Below are positions 36,909 through 47,294 of a stretch of DNA of 64,000 nt, in pieces. The stretch comes from Nitrosomonas marina. GTDB taxonomy: Bacteria; Pseudomonadota; Gammaproteobacteria; Burkholderiales; Nitrosomonadaceae. How positions within the stretch are numbered: position 1 is the stretch's first letter; the number at the start of each line of letters is the position of its first letter. The stretch is from positions 1 to 64,000 of the forward strand of contig NZ_FOCP01000006.1 in NCBI RefSeq assembly GCF_900110145.1, given 5' to 3'. The notes under the pieces are model-generated. The model ran no database searches and was not told the origin of the DNA. It worked only from the letters and a program-made list of their open reading frames with translations. A program made the translations under genes and the position numbers.

Positions 36909-38633
36909 TCACATCGTCTGTTTGAGCAGCCGGCGTAATGCTTTCAATGAACGTGTATTAAGTACATCGCCTTTCTCCAGCCAGCCGCGTCGCGCCTGCC
37001 CGATGCCAAACCGCAGATTGGCAAAATCTTGCGTACTGTGGGCGTCGGAATTGATGCTGATCAGCACACCCTCTTCTTTGGCCATCTGGCAATAAGTATC
37101 CAGCAAGTCCAATCGTTCAGGATGCGCGTTGAGTTCCAGAAAACAACCACGGTTTCTGGCTTCACGTATAATACGCGCCATATCCACGTCATACGGTGCG
37201 CGTCGCTGAATCAACCGTCCGGTCGGATGTGCCAGCATGGTGAAATGCGGATGTTCCAGCGCACGCAGTATACGCTCTGTCTGCCTGGCGCGGGACAGAT
37301 CGAATTTACTATGCACCGCCCCGACAACAAGATCGAGTTTGGCAAGCACGTTATCCGGTAAATCGAGGCTTCCATCCTCAAGAATATCCACCTCGATTCC
37401 CTTGAGCAGCGTGATTTCATCGATTTCTGCATTTAGTTTGTCAATCTCTGCGCACTGGCGCGAAAGCTGCAGCGGATCAAGACCGTGGGCGACAGTCAGT
37501 CGCCGCGAATGTTCTGTGATCGCCAGATATTCGAAACCATACGATTTCGCAGCATGTGCCATTTCCCGCAATGAATTATGTCCATCGGTAGCATTAGTGT
37601 GTGCATGCAGGTCGCCGCGCAGATCGCTCTGCTCAACCAGTTGCGGCAGACGCCCAGCCTGCGCCAGCGTAATCTCTCCGCGGTTTTCACGCAATTCAGG
37701 CGGAATATATGCCAGACCGATTGCGGCATAGACGGATTCTTCGTTTTGTCCTGAAATCTGCCTATTGCCTTGATAGACCCCATATTCGTTGATCTTGAGT
37801 CCTTTTTTCCGGGCAATCCGTCTGACGGCAATATTATGCGACTTGGAACCAGTGAAATAATGCAGCGCCGCACCGAAACTTTTTACTTTGACAACACGCA
37901 AATCCACCTGTATGCCGCATTTAAGAATAACACTGGCACGGGTCGCGCCAGCCGACAGGATTTTGGCAACTTCGCGGTATTCGATAAAATGCTGTATTAC
38001 CGGACGAGAAATCTCGGCCACTACCAGTATATCCAGATCGCCAACCGTTTCACGCATGCGCCGGTAGCTGCCGGCTATCGTCACCCGACTGACACCAGAC
38101 ACTGTTGCAAGCGACTGTTCTAACGCCTCAGCGTACTGAACTGCCGTCATCAGCTTGAAACGCTGCGTCTGATTGGCATGCGCTTCCACGGACTGCAGAA
38201 TATTCAGTTCAATCTTTTCACCAAAACCGGGCAATTCGCGAATACGACCATCGCGCGCGGCACGGTACAACTGCTCGACGGTCTGCACGGCGAGATCATG
38301 ATACAACGCTTTTACGCGTTTTGGGCCGATTCCCGGTATTTTCAACAGATCGCCAATCGTAGCGGGCATTTTCTTGTGCAGCCGATCAAGCAGGCTGCAA
38401 CGGCCGCTGGACACGATTTCCTCAATTTTAGCGGCCAGATCTTTCCCTACCCCCGATAAACGGGTTAAATCCTCGCCTTTCCTCAGTATCGTGGCGACAT
38501 CCCGGGAATGATCGTTTAATATACGGGTGGCATTGCGGCAGGCACGTACGCGAAACGGATTGGCGTCCTGAATTTCAAGCAGGTTGGCAATTTCTTCAAA
38601 GATGGCGGCGATATCGGCATTATGTCGGGGCAT
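36909..38633 (-). CDS. polX: Family X DNA polymerase with PHP exonuclease domain (PolX)
   Basis: 574 residues. An 8-kDa-type helix-hairpin-helix domain (about 1-75), a second HhH (KIPGIGPKRVKALYHDL, about 95-115), a Pol-beta palm with GSYRRMRETVGDLDILV (about 185-205) and a thumb. Then a PHP domain (about 335-570) with DLHAHTNATDG, ITEHSRRLTVAHG and C-terminal HAHP- and SINSDAH-type metal motifs. PolX proteins fill short gaps in base-excision repair and the PHP domain gives 3'-5' exonuclease or 3'-end processing. It is divergent from greB. Confidence 0.93.
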   Translation of the reverse strand: MPRHNADIAAIFEEIANLLEIQDANPFRVRACRNATRILNDHSRDVATILRKGEDLTRLSGVGKDLAAKIEEIVSSGRCSLLDRLHKKMPATIGDLLKIPGIGPKRVKALYHDLAVQTVEQLYRAARDGRIRELPGFGEKIELNILQSVEAHANQTQRFKLMTAVQYAEALEQSLATVSGVSRVTIAGSYRRMRETVGDLDILVVAEISRPVIQHFIEYREVAKILSAGATRASVILKCGIQVDLRVVKVKSFGAALHYFTGSKSHNIAVRRIARKKGLKINEYGVYQGNRQISGQNEESVYAAIGLAYIPPELRENRGEITLAQAGRLPQLVEQSDLRGDLHAHTNATDGHNSLREMAHAAKSYGFEYLAITEHSRRLTVAHGLDPLQLSRQCAEIDKLNAEIDEITLLKGIEVDILEDGSLDLPDNVLAKLDLVVGAVHSKFDLSRARQTERILRALEHPHFTMLAHPTGRLIQRRAPYDVDMARIIREARNRGCFLELNAHPERLDLLDTYCQMAKEEGVLISINSDAHSTQDFANLRFGIGQARRGWLEKGDVLNTRSLKALRRLLKQTM

Positions 38634-38706
38634 AGATACCTCCTGATTGGTTCGTTATTACGCTATCATTTGCTCTTTTCCATTATGCTACAGAAATAAA
38701 ACGCGC

Positions 38707-39213
38707 ATGACACGCTATCGTCCGCCGCAACCCAAAAGTTCGGCCTATATCACCAAATCGGGGCACGAAGCATTACGCCAGGAGCTCAGGGACTTATGGA
38801 TAACTCGCCGTGAAGTCACCACGGCATTAGCTGCAGCCGCGGCTGAAGGCGACCGTTCAGAGAATGCCGAATATATTTACCGCAAAAAGCAATTGCGCGA
38901 AATTGACCGGCGTATCCGCTATCTGCAAAAACGTCTGGATGAATTGATCGTGGTTGACCAGCCGCCCACGAATCAGGATCAGGTGTTTTTCGGTGCGTGG
39001 GTCGAGCTCGAAGATGAAGCAGGCGAATGCGTCACTTACCGTATCGTCGGCCCTGATGAATTTAATGTCGAGAAAGGCTGGATCAGCATGGATTCGCCCG
39101 TGGGCCGCGCCCTGATGAGAAAACATCTCGATGACGAAATAACTGTGCAGCGCCCTGCCGGCCGGGCACGATATGCTATTACCGCTATCCGGTATACCGA
39201 GAATGATAGCTAA
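38707..39213 (+). CDS. greB: Transcription elongation factor GreB
   Basis: 168 residues from ATG 38707 ([16 protein letters not shown]); the frame is open 20 codons further upstream but that part is not Gre-like. The N-terminal coiled coil holds the acidic tip residues that enter the polymerase channel ([20 protein letters not shown]). The C-terminal FKBP-like domain has [10 protein letters not shown] and [10 protein letters not shown]. The length and basic patches fit GreB rather than GreA. GreB rescues backtracked RNA polymerase by stimulating cleavage. Confidence 0.92.
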   Translation: MTRYRPPQPKSSAYITKSGHEALRQELRDLWITRREVTTALAAAAAEGDRSENAEYIYRKKQLREIDRRIRYLQKRLDELIVVDQPPTNQDQVFFGAWVELEDEAGECVTYRIVGPDEFNVEKGWISMDSPVGRALMRKHLDDEITVQRPAGRARYAITAIRYTENDS

Positions 39214-39513
39214 ATTGTGGTGTCACAGAAATGTCAGTTGCCACCCTGTTCTCGCAAGCGACAGTCGGAGACACAAACAGTCCGCAACAAAGCACTGCAT
39301 GCTGGCAACCTCGATCAAGCAGCATTCATTATTATTTCTCAAAACATCAATAATTTGCCGTCAAACCAGGCGTTGGATTTAAAGGATTTCTGACAGCAGG
39401 CAAACTCTGCACATAATATAAACAAATACAATTGCAAAATGAAAATCATCAGCCTATTCTTATCAGAATAGCCACCCCCCTCATACCTTATAAGAAAGAA
39501 AAGGGATCAGTGT
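39214..39513. other. Intergenic region before the PD40 gene
   Basis: 300 bp without a supported gene. AT-rich near the end, with AAGAAAGAAAAGGG just before the PD40 start as a likely ribosome site. I saw no tRNA, clear terminator or repeat. Confidence 0.4.
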
Positions 39514-40578
39514 ATGAAAGAAAAACTGTTTATTCCAAAACTTTGCTCCGTTGGGCTCGTTTTTATTCTGTCGCACAACATTTCTCATGCGATGCCGGGG
39601 ATGCATGAGTCAGGCGATAGCGCAGCCACTGAATCACCGCATGCCACAGAAAACCTGGGGGAACCCATCAATTCATCTGGGACGGAACTCGAGATCACCT
39701 ACAGCGCGGACGGCAAAACGGCCATTTTTGTTTCTACTCGTGAAGGCAGTATCGAATCGCCCGGCAGTCCTTATAACTTCGACATCTGGATGTCTTACTA
39801 CGAGAATGACGCCTGGAAGCCGCCCATTCATTTAGGGCCTGCGATTGATTCGAGCATGGGACCGAATATCAATACCCCTGCCTGGGAACTGGAACCGAGT
39901 TTTTCCGACGACGGCAATGTCATATATTTCACGCGTTACGAGCCGGGCAATATGCTGTCAGGTGACCTCTATGTCGTTCAGAAAATCGATGGCGTCTGGC
40001 AAACCGCCAAAAACTGGAACGATGTACCGGAGTTGCCGAATATCAACACGCCAACCGGTGAGGAACACTGCCCGATCATAGCTTCCGACAGCCTGATTTA
40101 CTACAGTTATCATCAACCGGGAGTCACCCAGGACAGCGATATCTGGAAAGTCGAGAAAAAGGACGGTGTATGGCAGGAGCCAGAAAGCCTGGGACCGAAA
40201 ATCAACTCTCCCTACCGCGACCATATGCACTGGACAGGACTGTCGAAAGACGGCAAAAGCCTGATCATTACCAGCATGCGGCCTGACCTGGGGTCACGGG
40301 GCGGACACGACGAATGGATTGCGCATCAGGATGAAAGCGGCGAATGGCAGGAACCGATAAATCTGGGCGATACAATTAATACAGACGGCGAGGATATGTG
40401 CTGGACATTTACGCCGGATGGCAGGAAATTCACCGGAAGTTGGGGGCCCCACGGCACTTACGATATGGATATCCGCTGGGTTTACAAGGATGACATTCCG
40501 CTGCTAAGAGATTTCGAACCGATCGGCCCACCGCCAAATCTGCTGATCAACAGCACGGCAAAACCGGTTACAGACTAA
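39514..40578 (+). CDS. Exported WD40/PD40-like beta-propeller protein
   Basis: 354 residues. Signal peptide about 1-26 (SVGLVFILSHNISHAMPG). The mature part repeats a PD40 pattern several times: EITYSADGKTAIFVSTREGS, LEPSFSDDGNVIYFTRYEPG, TGLSKDGKSLIITSMRP and CWTFTPDGRKFTGSWG, each with an S/T-x-D-G turn. This suggests a propeller-type binding protein in the periplasm or outside the cell. The frequent DIWM/DIW segments are part of the repeat. The ligand is unknown; no TolB-Pal partner is near. Confidence 0.8.
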   Translation: MKEKLFIPKLCSVGLVFILSHNISHAMPGMHESGDSAATESPHATENLGEPINSSGTELEITYSADGKTAIFVSTREGSIESPGSPYNFDIWMSYYENDAWKPPIHLGPAIDSSMGPNINTPAWELEPSFSDDGNVIYFTRYEPGNMLSGDLYVVQKIDGVWQTAKNWNDVPELPNINTPTGEEHCPIIASDSLIYYSYHQPGVTQDSDIWKVEKKDGVWQEPESLGPKINSPYRDHMHWTGLSKDGKSLIITSMRPDLGSRGGHDEWIAHQDESGEWQEPINLGDTINTDGEDMCWTFTPDGRKFTGSWGPHGTYDMDIRWVYKDDIPLLRDFEPIGPPPNLLINSTAKPVTD

Positions 40579-40815
40579 CCAACGCAACCGTAGATTCAAA
40601 CGCCGGTTTATTCTTAAACGGACAACTGGGAACAGCTGTCATGTTAATAAACCCGCTTTTTGCGCAGGAAAATGCAATTTACCGACTTATACATTGCGCA
40701 AAAATCTGGCCCTCGAACAAGCAATGCAGTGTCGTGTAGAGGCCATGACCAGCACGGAAACCACGCCGCCAGTATTGGTGCTGGCACCGAAGGGTGCAAC
40801 GAAGGCCTGCCTGAA

Positions 40816-41103
40816 TCAAGCACCAATTTTCTGAGTAACATCAAGGCGATTTATCACAGATCGCAACAGCATCGCCGTAACCAGGCTAGTCAGGATAATC
40901 AATAAAAAGGTTGCATCCTTCCAGGCAGGAATTTTTGACAAATTCAAAGTAATCGCACTCATAGCCAAACAAAGCAACAACAGCATTATTTTCACGAAAA
41001 TACGCACTTGTCTGTATGTTGCCATGCAGAACATGCCATTCATTCCAAAGCGTTTGAATTTAACCAAATCGATCCTTAAATTTACGCGATCATTTGCTTT
41101 CAT
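40816..41103 (-). CDS. Small two-helix membrane protein, hypothetical
   Basis: 95 residues, not recognised. A basic N-terminal segment (about 1-35) is followed by two hydrophobic helices (about 36-55 and 64-84: FVKIMLLLLCLAMSAITLNL, TFLLIILTSLVTAMLLRSV). GGAAAA precedes the ATG on the minus strand. The composition suggests a real membrane protein, but no homologue is known to me and no partner gene is adjacent. Confidence 0.45.
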   Translation of the reverse strand: MKANDRVNLRIDLVKFKRFGMNGMFCMATYRQVRIFVKIMLLLLCLAMSAITLNLSKIPAWKDATFLLIILTSLVTAMLLRSVINRLDVTQKIGA

Positions 41104-41594
41104 TTATTTTCCAGAACCGTCAAGTTGAATGAAAAGTGTCGAGACAGTTTACAATTCGTTACACCTTCTACTACCAGCAATTATCAATCTACTGATATAT
41201 ATAAAAAATTTGCAGATGGAATAAAAATTGCTTGATTAACAGTATACAGACAGTATTCGATGATCTGTGATGCGATTCACTGATACAAAAAATAGTTTAA
41301 TTGTACAAAAGAACGGAAAATCAACACGAAACTGTGTCAATAAGGATTTTCGTATCAGAATTGTATTTTCAACGACAGTGATTTCAGGAGTGTGCGGCAT
41401 CGATCCCTGAATCACACACAACGCATCGCATATATTGTTTGTGACGCTTGCTGCAGTAACCGCATTTTTGCAGTTGCGCTACTGGGATTAATATTTCCAA
41501 TAATATTTTCCTGGCCAGTAGTTTAATCTTGTGGTGATTTTGCAGGATTTGATTTAACAATCACTGCGCCAGGTAATCATTGCGGAGGGTTTTT
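41104..41594. other. Gene-poor AT-rich region
   Basis: 490 bp with no supported gene. A 61-codon minus-strand frame (41236-41421) lacks a ribosome site and family features. The last 40 bp contain a strong ribosome site (GCGGAGGG) for the 51-codon ORF. Promoter elements could not be placed confidently. Confidence 0.4.
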
Positions 41595-41750
41595 ATGATG
41601 AACAAGGAATATAGTGTTGAAAACAATGATGACGATATAGCTGATGGCTTGGCCCCGGACAGCAGAATTGTCGAAATTATAAATAAAATTGAATTGGCCA
41701 AGAACGAGCACGACAATTATGAAATCGTTTTTTTAAAGCAGGTATTGTAA
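41595..41750 (+). CDS. 51-codon acidic ORF with strong ribosome site
   Basis: MMNKEYSVENNDDDIADGLA continues to VEIINKIELAKNEHDNYEIV and ends FLKQVL. GCGGAGGG sits 7-8 bp before the first ATG; a second ATG follows at once. The product is small, acidic and probably helical in its second half. It resembles neither a known leader peptide nor a toxin. A strong hairpin 28 bp after the stop could mark the transcript end, though it lacks a T run. I cannot assign a function. Confidence 0.5.
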   Translation: MMNKEYSVENNDDDIADGLAPDSRIVEIINKIELAKNEHDNYEIVFLKQVL

Positions 41751-41778
41751 CCTGAGAATTTACGGGCTGAGACTAATC

Positions 41779-41834
41779 ATTGCTTGTAGCTGGGTAGATG
41801 GCCTTTAAAAGGCTTATCTGCAGCTACAAGCAAT
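41779..41834. repeat. Long perfect-stem hairpin
   Basis: ATTGCTTGTAGCTG (41779-41792) pairs fully with CAGCTACAAGCAAT (41821-41834). The inner sequence pairs further (AGAT/ATCT and GCCTTT/AAAGGC). No T run follows on either strand, so it is not a standard terminator. It lies between a small ORF and the MITE-like element. Confidence 0.65.
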
Positions 41835-41844
41835 GCATATCATT

Positions 41845-41996
41845 AGGGTCAAGTCTATTTATTAATTTATTCTCTATTTTATGATGTATTTTTACCAAGT
41901 AATAAGTTGATATGTTGTGTACGATTTCGATTAAAAATAGGCCAGGGATAAACGAGAATGCGACAACCCCTATAATTAATCAGCAGACTTGACCCT
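41845..41996. mobile_element. MITE-like element with 12-bp terminal inverted repeats
   Basis: AGGGTCAAGTCT (41845-41856) and AGACTTGACCCT (41985-41996) are perfect inverted repeats enclosing about 128 bp of AT-rich, non-coding DNA. The size and ends suit a small non-autonomous transposable element or a REP-type pair. The mobilising transposase is not in the window. Target duplication is not obvious. Confidence 0.5.
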
Positions 41997-42065
41997 TTAT
42001 CTTTGATTTATGCGATGCCAGACTTCCAGTTGATCAAATTGACTAAATTGGATCAATCAGACTGA

Positions 42066-43529
42066 TTACAGCCCCAATTTCTCCCACATCGTATCCACCT
42101 TCTGCTTAACCGCCTCATCCATCACAATCGGCGTACCCCATTCGCGGTTGGTTTCGCCGGGCCATTTGTTGGTCGCATCAAGTCCCATTTTGCCGCCGAG
42201 ACCGGAGATCGGGCTGGCGAAATCGAGGTAATCGATAGGGGTGTTTTCGACGATAAGCGTATCTCTGGCCGGATCGACACGGGTGGTGATGGCCCAGATG
42301 ACTTCTTTCCAGTCGCGGATGTTAACGTCGTCATCGGTGACGATAATGAATTTGGTGTACATGAACTGGCGCAGGAAGCTCCAAATACCGAACATCACGC
42401 GCTTGCTGTGTCCGGCATATTGTTTCTTCATGCTGACCACCGCCATACGGTACGAGCAGCCTTCGGGCGGCAAATAGAAATCGGTGATTTCAGGAAATTG
42501 TTTTTGCAATAGCGGCACGAACACTTCGTTCAATGCCACCCCGAGAATCGCGGGCTCGTCGGGTGGCTTGCCCGTATAGGTAGAGTGGTATATCGGATCA
42601 CGACGCAGAGTGATGCGTTCAATCGTGAGCACCGGAAAAGTTTCCTGCTCGTTATAATAGCCGGTATGGTCGCCGTACGGACCTTCGAGCGCGGTTTCAT
42701 CGGGATAAATCACACCCTCGAGTACAATCTCGGCGCTTGCCGGCACTTGCAGGTCGCTACCAATGCATTTGATCACCTCGGTTTTGGAGCCACGCAGCAG
42801 TCCGGCAAACTGGTATTCGCTGAGGGTATCAGGTACGGGTGTTACCGCGCCGAGTATTGTCGCCGGATCAGCACCCAGCGCAACGGCAACAGGATAAGGC
42901 TGACCGGGGTTTTTCAGGCAGAATTCACGAAAATCGAGTGCGCCGCCGCGATGCGCGAGCCAGCGCATGATCACTTTATTGGGGGCAATCACTTGCTGGC
43001 GATAAATGCCTAGATTCTGTCGAGTTTTGCTGGGTCCACGTGTCACGGTCAACCCCCAGGTAATCAGCGGCGCAATATCACCCGGCCAGCAGGTTTGAAT
43101 CGGTATTTTGCCAAGATCAACCTGATCGCCTTCCCAGACAATTTCCTGACACGGTGCGCTGCTTAACACTTTTGGTGCCATGTTCAATACCTGCTTAAGT
43201 ACCGGCAATTTATCCCAGGCGTCTTTCAGTCCTTTCGGTGGATCGGGTTCTTTCAGATAAGCCAGCAGCTTGCCGACTTCACGCAACGCTTCAACCGACG
43301 TCTGCCCCATGCCCATCGCAACCCTTTTCGGTGTGCCGAACAGATTGCCGAGAACCGGCATGTCATGACCCTTGGGCCTCTCGAACAATACCGCAGGTCC
43401 TTCGGCTTTCAGGATGCGGTCGCAAATTTCGGTCATTTCGAGTTGCGGATCAACTTCTATTGGAATGCGTTTGAGCTCGCCGATGGTTTCGAGTTGTGCG
43501 ATAAAATCACGCAGGTCTTTATATTTCAT
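42066..43529 (-). CDS. ubiD: 4-hydroxy-3-polyprenylbenzoate decarboxylase UbiD
   Basis: 487 residues, full UbiD length. It decarboxylates 3-polyprenyl-4-hydroxybenzoate in ubiquinone synthesis using prenylated FMN from UbiX (not in the window). N-terminal [20 protein letters not shown], central [20 protein letters not shown] and DHTGYY, and the E-x-P-x-x-x-G-YN-type region are as in UbiD. It is the last gene of a minus-strand ubiC-ubiA-ubiD group, 8 bp after ubiA, so it is probably cotranscribed. Confidence 0.94.
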   Translation of the reverse strand: MKYKDLRDFIAQLETIGELKRIPIEVDPQLEMTEICDRILKAEGPAVLFERPKGHDMPVLGNLFGTPKRVAMGMGQTSVEALREVGKLLAYLKEPDPPKGLKDAWDKLPVLKQVLNMAPKVLSSAPCQEIVWEGDQVDLGKIPIQTCWPGDIAPLITWGLTVTRGPSKTRQNLGIYRQQVIAPNKVIMRWLAHRGGALDFREFCLKNPGQPYPVAVALGADPATILGAVTPVPDTLSEYQFAGLLRGSKTEVIKCIGSDLQVPASAEIVLEGVIYPDETALEGPYGDHTGYYNEQETFPVLTIERITLRRDPIYHSTYTGKPPDEPAILGVALNEVFVPLLQKQFPEITDFYLPPEGCSYRMAVVSMKKQYAGHSKRVMFGIWSFLRQFMYTKFIIVTDDDVNIRDWKEVIWAITTRVDPARDTLIVENTPIDYLDFASPISGLGGKMGLDATNKWPGETNREWGTPIVMDEAVKQKVDTMWEKLGL

Positions 43530-43537
43530 AGCATCGT

Positions 43538-44416
43538 TTACGGAATCAGAAAATCGAGCGCAATACCGATAAACACCGCCATGCCGACATAATTGTTATG
43601 CAGAAATGCTTTAAAACACAGTGCCCGATCGCGATTGCGAATCAGCGTATATTGATAACCCATCAAACTCACCGCCACCAGCAAACCAGCGTAATACGCC
43701 ATGCCCATTGCTTGCAGTTGTCCGATATAAATCATGAGAACAATAAACAAGGCATGGCAAATCATCACGCCGGCCACATCAAAACGCCCGAAGGTAATCG
43801 CTGATGTCTGGATGCCGATTTTCAGATCATCGGGCTTGTCGACAATCGCATACGCGGTGTCATACGCAACCACCCAGAACAGGTTGGCCAGCATCAATAA
43901 CCAGATAATAGCAGGCAGTGAATCGGTTTGCGCGGCAAACGCCATCGGAATGCCGAAGCTGAACGTAATACCGAGGTACGCCTGCGGCATAGCGAAGAAC
44001 CGTTTTGTGAACGGATACGATGCTGCCAGAAACAGTGCGGGCACGGATAGCGCTATCGTCAGCAGATTAAGCGGCAGAATTAAAATAAAAGCAACCAGGC
44101 TTAAGCCCGCTGCCAACAGCAACGCTTCTTTCGAACTGACTTGCCCGGACGCCATCGGGCGGTGTTTAGTGCGCTCAACATGCGGATCTATCTTGCGATC
44201 GGCGAAATCATTCATCACGCAGCCGGCTGAGCGCATAAGAATGGTGCCGATGATAAAGATGAACAGAATATGCCAATCAGGAAAACCCTGCGCCGCAAAC
44301 CATAACCCCCACAGCATCGGCCACAACAACAACAGAATGCCGATCGGCTTGTCCAGTCGCATCAGTCGCGCATAGAGGATAAAACGATTAGGTTGATTCA
44401 TTAAGTCAGAAGCCAT
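43538..44416 (-). CDS. ubiA: 4-hydroxybenzoate polyprenyltransferase UbiA
   Basis: 292 residues with eight or nine predicted membrane helices. First Asp motif [20 protein letters not shown] (NDxxDxxxD, binds Mg-diphosphate) and second motif [14 protein letters not shown]. It attaches the polyprenyl chain to 4-hydroxybenzoate, the membrane step before UbiD. The start is directly beside the ubiC stop, with 2 bp between, suggesting translational coupling. Confidence 0.94.
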   Translation of the reverse strand: MASDLMNQPNRFILYARLMRLDKPIGILLLLWPMLWGLWFAAQGFPDWHILFIFIIGTILMRSAGCVMNDFADRKIDPHVERTKHRPMASGQVSSKEALLLAAGLSLVAFILILPLNLLTIALSVPALFLAASYPFTKRFFAMPQAYLGITFSFGIPMAFAAQTDSLPAIIWLLMLANLFWVVAYDTAYAIVDKPDDLKIGIQTSAITFGRFDVAGVMICHALFIVLMIYIGQLQAMGMAYYAGLLVAVSLMGYQYTLIRNRDRALCFKAFLHNNYVGMAVFIGIALDFLIP

Positions 44417-44418
44417 TA

Positions 44419-44967
44419 CTATGTCAAATTCAGAATGTCGGGCAGGAACACCTCTGTCACCAAAATGGATCTGTCCTGTAATGTGAACCGCGAGCGCCTT
44501 GCCCAGAAGTGGGACGGATAGTCTGTCAGGCGTAAAACCGCACGGTCATACAAGAAGTGCCCGGCGCTGATTTTTTTAAATTCGAGCGGTGTACGCTTTA
44601 CCCTGGGGTTGGTAAACAGCATGCTGGCTAACGGCCGGTTGCCCAGATTATTCAACGTACGCCACGCACCGCGCAAATCCTTGTGCGGCACAATCGAATG
44701 AGCAAAAACCACCGGCTTATCGCAACAATAAAGATACACTTCCCGTACCAGCGCCAACTCGTGGGGGCGCAGCTTCATTTTGATCCATTCATCCCCGTAG
44801 ACGCGTGCGAGCTCCTGGAATACCGGCTCCACATAAAACTGAGCACAGCGTTCCTGTATGCGGCGCGTGAGCGAACCGCGGAACTGCAGCCAGTCACGTA
44901 TTTCAGGAGAAGCGGTAGTTAATGCCGGAAGCCATGCCTGAGGATGCGCAGTGCTAATATTTGCCAC
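44419..44967 (-). CDS. ubiC: Chorismate pyruvate-lyase UbiC
   Basis: 182 residues, normal UbiC length. It splits chorismate into pyruvate and 4-hydroxybenzoate, the first committed ubiquinone step and the supply for UbiA. Typical segments: SLTRRIQERC near residue 30, REVYLYCCDKPVVFAHSIVP (about 95-115), LGNRPLASMLFTNP and the C-terminal WARRSRFTLQDRSILVTEVF. It heads the ubiCAD operon on the minus strand. Confidence 0.9.
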   Translation of the reverse strand: MANISTAHPQAWLPALTTASPEIRDWLQFRGSLTRRIQERCAQFYVEPVFQELARVYGDEWIKMKLRPHELALVREVYLYCCDKPVVFAHSIVPHKDLRGAWRTLNNLGNRPLASMLFTNPRVKRTPLEFKKISAGHFLYDRAVLRLTDYPSHFWARRSRFTLQDRSILVTEVFLPDILNLT

Positions 44968-45158
44968 GATAATCGATCAGTTGCCGCAAGCGGTATAAAG
45001 GTTCAAATGAAACAAAACGGGTTAGTTGGTAAGTGAATTTTATCTGTCCGGCCAGTCAAACGGATAGCTGTCGACAAGCCACGCATTATACAACAGTCTG
45101 CACAGGTACTGATAAAAGCTGCGCTCACTCGAAGCCACGCCACAATCTGATATCCAGT

Positions 45159-47246
45159 TCAGACACGCAAATACTCTGTTTTATCCCCCAACCAGCGCCG
45201 AATATGTCGTTGTGCCAGGTCAGGGTAATCGTTCAGCATTTCATCGGCCACGGACTGCGCGTCCGTCAATAACGCACCGTCCTGATCAAGATCAGCAAAA
45301 CGCAGCATTGGCACACCACTCTGACGCGCCCCCAGAAACTCGCCCGGTCCGCGCAGGCGCAAATCCTGACGCGCAATTTCAAAGCCATCAGTGTGTTCAA
45401 AAATAATTTTCAGGCGTTCACGCGCAATTGACGACAGAGGTTGCTGGTACAACAAAATACACACGCTGGCATCAGCTCCCCGGCCTACGCGTCCACGCAG
45501 CTGATGCAATTGGGACAGCCCCATACGCTCGGCATTTTCAATTACCATCAGCGATGCATTTGGCACATCAACACCGACCTCTATTACAGTCGTTGCCACC
45601 AGTAATTGAATATCGCCCTGCTTAAACAGCGTCATCATGTTCGTCTTTTCCTGCGCAGTCAATCGCCCGTGCACCAGACCAACATTCAGATCCGTAAATA
45701 TTCTGCACAAGGTTTCGCAAGTCTCCACCGCCGTCTGCAACTGCAATGTTTCGGATTCTTCAATTAACGGGCATACCCAGTAAACCTGCTTTCCCTGTCG
45801 ACAGGCCTGTTGGATACGCGCAACAACCTCACTGCGCCGGTTGTCGGCGACCAGCTTGGTAATCACGGGAGATCTGCCCGGCGGCAGTTCATCAATAATC
45901 GACACATCAAGATCGGCGAAATAGCTCATAGACAGTGTACGCGGAATCGGTGTGGCGCTCATCATCAACTGATGCGGAAAGATCCCCGCATGTTGTTGCA
46001 TGCCTTTCATACGCAGAGCCAGCCGCTGATGCACCCCAAACCGATGCTGTTCGTCAATGATGGCCAATCCCAACTGATAAAAACTGACTTGCTCCTGAAA
46101 CAGCGCATGCGTACCTACCGCGAGCATGGCCGTTCCGGATTCGATGGCTGCCAAAGCTGATTGTCTGTCTTTTTTTTTCTGACCACTCGACAACCACCCT
46201 ACCTGTATTCCCAAAGGTCTAAACCAGGCGGACAATTTCTGGAAATGCTGTTCGGCCAGAATCTCGGTCGGCGCCATTATTGCGGCCTGATAACCGTTTT
46301 CTATGGCCTGTAGCGCTGCGATTGCCGCCACAATCGTTTTACCGCTGCCGACATCACCCTGCAACAGTCGCTGCATTGGGTATTTTGACGTCAAATCGCG
46401 GCAGATCTCAGCGATCACTTTTTCCTGGGCCATTGTCAGACTGAAATCCATCTGTGCCAGAAAACGGATACGCAATCCATGGTCATGCTTCTGATCCAGC
46501 TGAGGTGCTGTGCGGCTGCGCCGCTGGCGGTAATGCAACCGCATCGAAAGCTGTTGCGCCAGCAATTCGTCGAATTTGACTCGTTGCCATGCCGGATGCT
46601 TGCGCGACTGGAGCAAATTGATCTGCGTATCAGGCGGCGGGTGATGCAAGGTGAAAACACTGTCTTTAAATCCCGGCAACCGGTATCGGCAAATGATTCC
46701 ATCGGGAAGTGTTTCATCAAACAATCCAGGCTGCTTCGGATGGCGCAATATCTGATGAATCAGCCTTGCCAGCGTTTTTTGCGGCAATCCCGCGGTAACC
46801 GCGTAAACGGGCGTCATGGCTGTCGCTAACGGCTCGTGTTCCTTAACGATGCGGCATTTTGGATGCACCATTTCCGCACCAAAAAAACCTTGGCGGATTT
46901 CGCCGAGTAAACGCACTCTTTTACCAACGGCATACGCTTTGACCTGGCTGCCGTAAAAATTCAACAAACGCATGCACAGAGAGCCGCTACAATCCTCTAT
47001 TCGGCAGACCAGCTGACGCCTTGGCTTCGCAACGATTTCGTTATGAACGATCACACCCTCTATCTGCACAACCATGCCGTGTGGTGCATGAGCGATAGGA
47101 AATACATGCGTTTCGTCTTCGTAACGGATCGGCAAATGCAGCGCCAGATCCATTTCGTTGTTAATACCCAGCCTCGTCAGCTTTTCCTGCACCTTCGAAC
47201 TGACTGCCAGCGCAGCCGCATCCGACACGGAAGCATCGCTATCCAT
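45159..47246 (-). CDS. recG: ATP-dependent DNA helicase RecG
   Basis: 695 residues. An N-terminal OB-fold wedge domain (about 50-155, with VQIEGVIVHNEIVAKPRRQL) and two helicase lobes: Walker A LLQGDVGSGKTIVA, motif II IIDEQHRFGVHQR (a DEQH box), MSATPIPRTL, and motif VI QLRGRVGRGADASVCIL. The TRG-type region follows. RecG drives regression of stalled forks and branch migration. It is downstream of ridA on the same strand, 48 bp away, and probably cotranscribed. Confidence 0.95.
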   Translation of the reverse strand: MDSDASVSDAAALAVSSKVQEKLTRLGINNEMDLALHLPIRYEDETHVFPIAHAPHGMVVQIEGVIVHNEIVAKPRRQLVCRIEDCSGSLCMRLLNFYGSQVKAYAVGKRVRLLGEIRQGFFGAEMVHPKCRIVKEHEPLATAMTPVYAVTAGLPQKTLARLIHQILRHPKQPGLFDETLPDGIICRYRLPGFKDSVFTLHHPPPDTQINLLQSRKHPAWQRVKFDELLAQQLSMRLHYRQRRSRTAPQLDQKHDHGLRIRFLAQMDFSLTMAQEKVIAEICRDLTSKYPMQRLLQGDVGSGKTIVAAIAALQAIENGYQAAIMAPTEILAEQHFQKLSAWFRPLGIQVGWLSSGQKKKDRQSALAAIESGTAMLAVGTHALFQEQVSFYQLGLAIIDEQHRFGVHQRLALRMKGMQQHAGIFPHQLMMSATPIPRTLSMSYFADLDVSIIDELPPGRSPVITKLVADNRRSEVVARIQQACRQGKQVYWVCPLIEESETLQLQTAVETCETLCRIFTDLNVGLVHGRLTAQEKTNMMTLFKQGDIQLLVATTVIEVGVDVPNASLMVIENAERMGLSQLHQLRGRVGRGADASVCILLYQQPLSSIARERLKIIFEHTDGFEIARQDLRLRGPGEFLGARQSGVPMLRFADLDQDGALLTDAQSVADEMLNDYPDLAQRHIRRWLGDKTEYLRV

Positions 47247-47294
47247 ATTTGGTTTTTAGCCAGAAAGCGGCAGCCTGAGCGTGGTGCGTCTGCA

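Noticed and set aside
41236..41421. 61-codon minus-strand ORF
   Set aside because: No ribosome site, no family features.
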